Positions 61,436 through 64,000 of a stretch of 64,000 nucleotides of DNA are shown here, piece after piece (position 1 is the stretch's first letter; every line of letters starts with the position of its first letter). Location of the stretch: positions 3,720,001 to 3,784,000 of the forward strand of contig JABYQN010000002.1 in NCBI GenBank assembly GCA_022606135.1. The letters run 5' to 3'. Made by a program: the position numbers and the translations under genes. Under the pieces are notes generated by a model. That model saw only the letters and a list, made by a program, of their open reading frames with translations, was not told where the DNA came from and searched no databases. The DNA is from Fomes fomentarius (lineage: Eukaryota; Basidiomycota; Agaricomycetes; Polyporales; Polyporaceae).

Positions 61436-62704
61436 GGTTGATGTCCCATCATTCATGCCTCAGACAATGGCGCTGCCTCCGACGACAAGGTCGTCCTAGG
61501 CTGCCTACGGTTCGGCTGCACCATCTCCAAGCCGTGGGTACGTCGGGTAATCTCCATACGGAGCTCTGCTCGACCCCCAAGTCAGTTACCCTTTCCCGGC
61601 TGTACCTTCGCGTGATGCAATTTCCGGCAGTAGTTGGGCGTTCCAAGAGTGGAACGCCGCTCTCATCCATAGAATATATCACAGCTCTATCTGATTCATA
61701 GCTACAACCGCATCCATACGGATGTGATGTTGGCATCTAGGACCTGATGTGTGATTGAGCCCCCTCGAAAACGATCACAGTAAATGCATTGCATATCAAG
61801 AAGAGAGAGATGACGTCGAGGACAGGCTTGCAGTCGACGCAGCCCAGGCGTGAGGAGCAATGCCTCTCTCCCCAAATTAACTTGCGGAGGCAAATTGATC
61901 CCACTCGTTGAGCCTCAGCGGCCGTCACAACCTCCATGTATGTCCACGCACAGCGTTGAAATAGCCCGTCACCTGGCACCGCAACTATTAGGCACTCTCT
62001 TGAGACAAGAGGGCAGCAGGTTTGATGATTGCGCGTTCTGGCTCGACGGGAACAGCTAACCTCGGCCTGTACGTTAGGCGTGAAGTTGAACACAAGAGGC
62101 GATTCTATTACTGGGGCATTCAGCCTCAGCACCAAACATAATAATTGCACAACTCATCTTTCCGCTTAATCCGAATCCGTATAAGTTCAATGGAGCAGCC
62201 TTCGAATCATCTGCGAAGATCCCTCCCAGGCACGTCTATCATTCTCATTGACCAATGTTCGACAACACAAGGGGCGGTGCTAGTTTCGCGGTCATCGGTG
62301 AACACGGTGTTTGAAGGGCCATCTTGTATAGGGCAACTCATCTCGGAATGTCCTTGTAATATGACGGGGTGGCAATAGCCGACGCGAATCGATTACACGA
62401 GGTCCTGATACAACAGAGGCCTGTACAACTGAGTGGAGATGCTACACACCGAAGGTGTGTGCGGGCATTACACTGTACAATACTTTTCACCGGAAAGCAC
62501 AAACACAGACGTAAGGAGCGACGAGGACGACCACGACAGGGATGAAAAAGCGTCAGGTGTCAAGTGTCAGGAGAGCAAACAGTGAACAGCGAAAGCGAGC
62601 AGAAGAGTAGCAGGCCGGAGCAACTCAGTCGACGATTTTGACCGGGAGCGGCTGCCCGTCGTACAGCTCGCGCTCCTCAATCCACTCGAGTAGGTCTTCG
62701 CGCG
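61436..62704. other. Intergenic or decayed sequence
   Basis: 1.3 kb downstream of the ORF fragments. It includes 62625-62704, which reads as a frameshifted continuation of the kinase-like gene (TREDLLEWIEERELYDG). No other gene recognised. Confidence 0.5.
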
Positions 62705-63633
62705 TCAGCTCGGCATGCATACACGCCAGATCCGGGTCCGTCCCTTCGGCGCGCGGGCGACGAGTGCCTCATGACCTTCCAGAGCCCATTCGATCGGTAT
62801 GGACATGTTCAGGAACTCCACCGTGGCTGCGAGGAGCAGCCATGAAGTCATCTATAAGTAGTCTGTAAAGAAATCACACACCGGGTAGCCATACGGCAGA
62901 GGTGACACACGCCCAGTAGATCTCTTCGCATGCGACGGCTTCGTTGTGGGGCTGTGGTTCGTAGAAGTGGATGTCTATGCCGAGATGACAATCGTGGTCT
63001 TCGGCGCAGCCGAATCCGACGACGATGGGAACGTTGTCTTTCCGGAGGAGGATGCTTTCCTCATCGAAGTGGCCATGGTGAACGCCGGCTTTGTGGATGG
63101 CGAAGAGAGCTTCCATGACCTTTTTCCTGATGACGCATACGCTTGTATGCCTGCAGACGGGCGGGCAATGTACCAGGTACTCACCGGAAGTCGATACCTG
63201 AAGTGTATAGGGATTGCTGCATACGTTCACCCTCATACGTCAAGACTAAACATGACGTTTCTCCGTCCTCCGTCTCGCCTTCGAAGAGGCCGACAAAGGA
63301 GGGGATGTAGAGGTCTTGCAGAGAGGCAAGCTTGCCCTGGTAAAGGTCCGCCTCCTTGTGGAGACGTTCAGCGGCCTGACGACCATGTCCAATCTTGCAG
63401 ACAACCTCAGAGTGCCGCTGTCCATCCAATGCGAGGGTACCTTGACAAACCCGAGTGGACCCCTCATGGAGGAGTCGGGTGACGTCGATGGAATACTGAG
63501 CCCCGGACCCAGCCTCTAGCCGCACCTGGACCGCCGGGAGGGCGTCGACATTGGTAAAGTCGAAGTGGTCGACGTCGGGAACAGAACCGTCGACGCAGGC
63601 GGGCGTGAGGAGGAGAAGAGAGGGAGAAGACAT
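62705..63633 (-). CDS. Kinase-like protein lacking catalytic residues, 271 aa
   Basis: Exons 63633-63185, 63126-62882 and 62826-62705 join in phase (816 nt; introns 58 and 55 nt). The N-terminal lobe has a VVCKIG strand (likely the VAIK-type Lys), a helix (AAERLHKEADLYQGKLASLQ) and the hinge CLVLTYEGERM. The C-terminal lobe has VMEALFAIHKAGVHHGHFDEESILL where active relatives have HGD....N, and IVVGFGCAE where they have DFG. Asp169 is replaced by His, the Asn by Ser and the DFG Asp by Gly, so phosphotransfer is not expected. The short activation region (YWACVTSAVWLP) matches basidiomycete small kinase-like proteins. The last exon then stops early, and the missing tail continues in another frame to 62625. 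It is either a pseudokinase or a decaying gene. Confidence 0.7.
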
Positions 63634-64000
63634 GGATGAGGTGGCGAATGCCACGGTGGGCAGTGAACTTGAGACAGACAGCTGTGAACGCGTCTAAAAA
63701 CGTATATATCAAGGACACGGGCACGTGATCGTGTCGAACCCGACTTGACCCGTCCCGTCTGTATTCGCTGCCAGCGAGTGTTTCCAAGCCTACAGCTCGC
63801 AAACGTCGTACGACGTATACGTTGGGCGCACGGAACTCACTGCCAGCGGGGCCTGTGGTAGGATTTATGGAACTCGCCTATTACCGCAGGCAGGTCTGTC
63901 GCGAGCCGGGAAAGACGCGTGCCGACCGGCTGAAGCATGCTGGAGCGGGGAAGAAGAAAGACCCTGGAAAGAGCCCATTCGACGATATAAACATAGCCGA
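63634..64000. other. Upstream region of kinase-like gene
   Basis: 367 bp to the window edge. A TATATA motif on the minus strand near 63704 lies about 70 bp upstream of the ATG. An in-frame ATG at 63654 would lengthen the protein by seven residues. No other gene seen. Confidence 0.5.

Noticed and set aside
1..64000. CRISPR array, rRNA genes, prokaryotic operons
   Set aside because: No regularly spaced identical repeats and no rRNA-like stretches; the genes are intron-rich and eukaryotic throughout.

Overview
The window reads as nuclear DNA of an Agaricomycete (mushroom-forming basidiomycete; Polyporales is my best guess, unproven). Genes are split by many 50-75 nt GT-AG introns, the spacing is compact, and the gene families fit: a DUF6535 membrane protein, a fungal kinase-like fold of the HGD type, a division 2 chitin synthase and secreted GH2 beta-mannosidases. 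There are no operons or prokaryotic signals. All exon models were built by hand from frame and splice-phase continuity; where lengths are given, the exon sums divide by three.

Layout. 0-15.4 kb holds housekeeping genes: a truncated membrane-anchored ORF, an 879-aa TPR-like protein, a small hydrophilic protein, RPL28 with a 412-nt intron that folds like an H/ACA guide RNA, an unresolved coiled-coil gene, a Golgi-type O-fucosyltransferase-like protein, a DUF3140 protein with a GC-AG intron, and NOP10. 16.1-20.7 kb is a 1437-aa chitin synthase. 21.9-34.1 kb is a duplicated block: two GH2 beta-mannosidases with the same 12-exon structure flank a Ser/Thr kinase (minisatellite in its leader) and a gene with a PD-(D/E)XK-like motif. 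34.8-45.9 kb carries thioredoxin, a 1169-aa disordered protein with a hAT-like element (perfect 8-bp target duplication) 89 bp upstream of its ATG, and a DUF6535 gene broken by one in-frame TAG. 47.9-59.7 kb carries SWI5, a MARVEL-type protein, a PX-AGC kinase and a LAM/Ysp2-type sterol transfer protein. A dispersed repeat occurs at 46.8 kb and again inside a 599-nt intron of the AGC kinase gene. 60.6-63.6 kb looks decayed: ORF fragments, then a kinase-like gene lacking its catalytic residues and with a frameshifted tail.

Functionally this is a patchwork. Chitin synthase, the fucosyltransferase-like enzyme, the beta-mannosidases and the LAM protein concern wall, secretion and membranes. RPL28 and NOP10 (H/ACA RNP) are ribosome biogenesis genes. 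SWI5 is recombination repair. I see no CRISPR array, rRNA or convincing tRNA. The best leads for something undescribed are the intronic RNA candidate, the PD-(D/E)XK-like gene, the pseudokinase and the two repeat elements.
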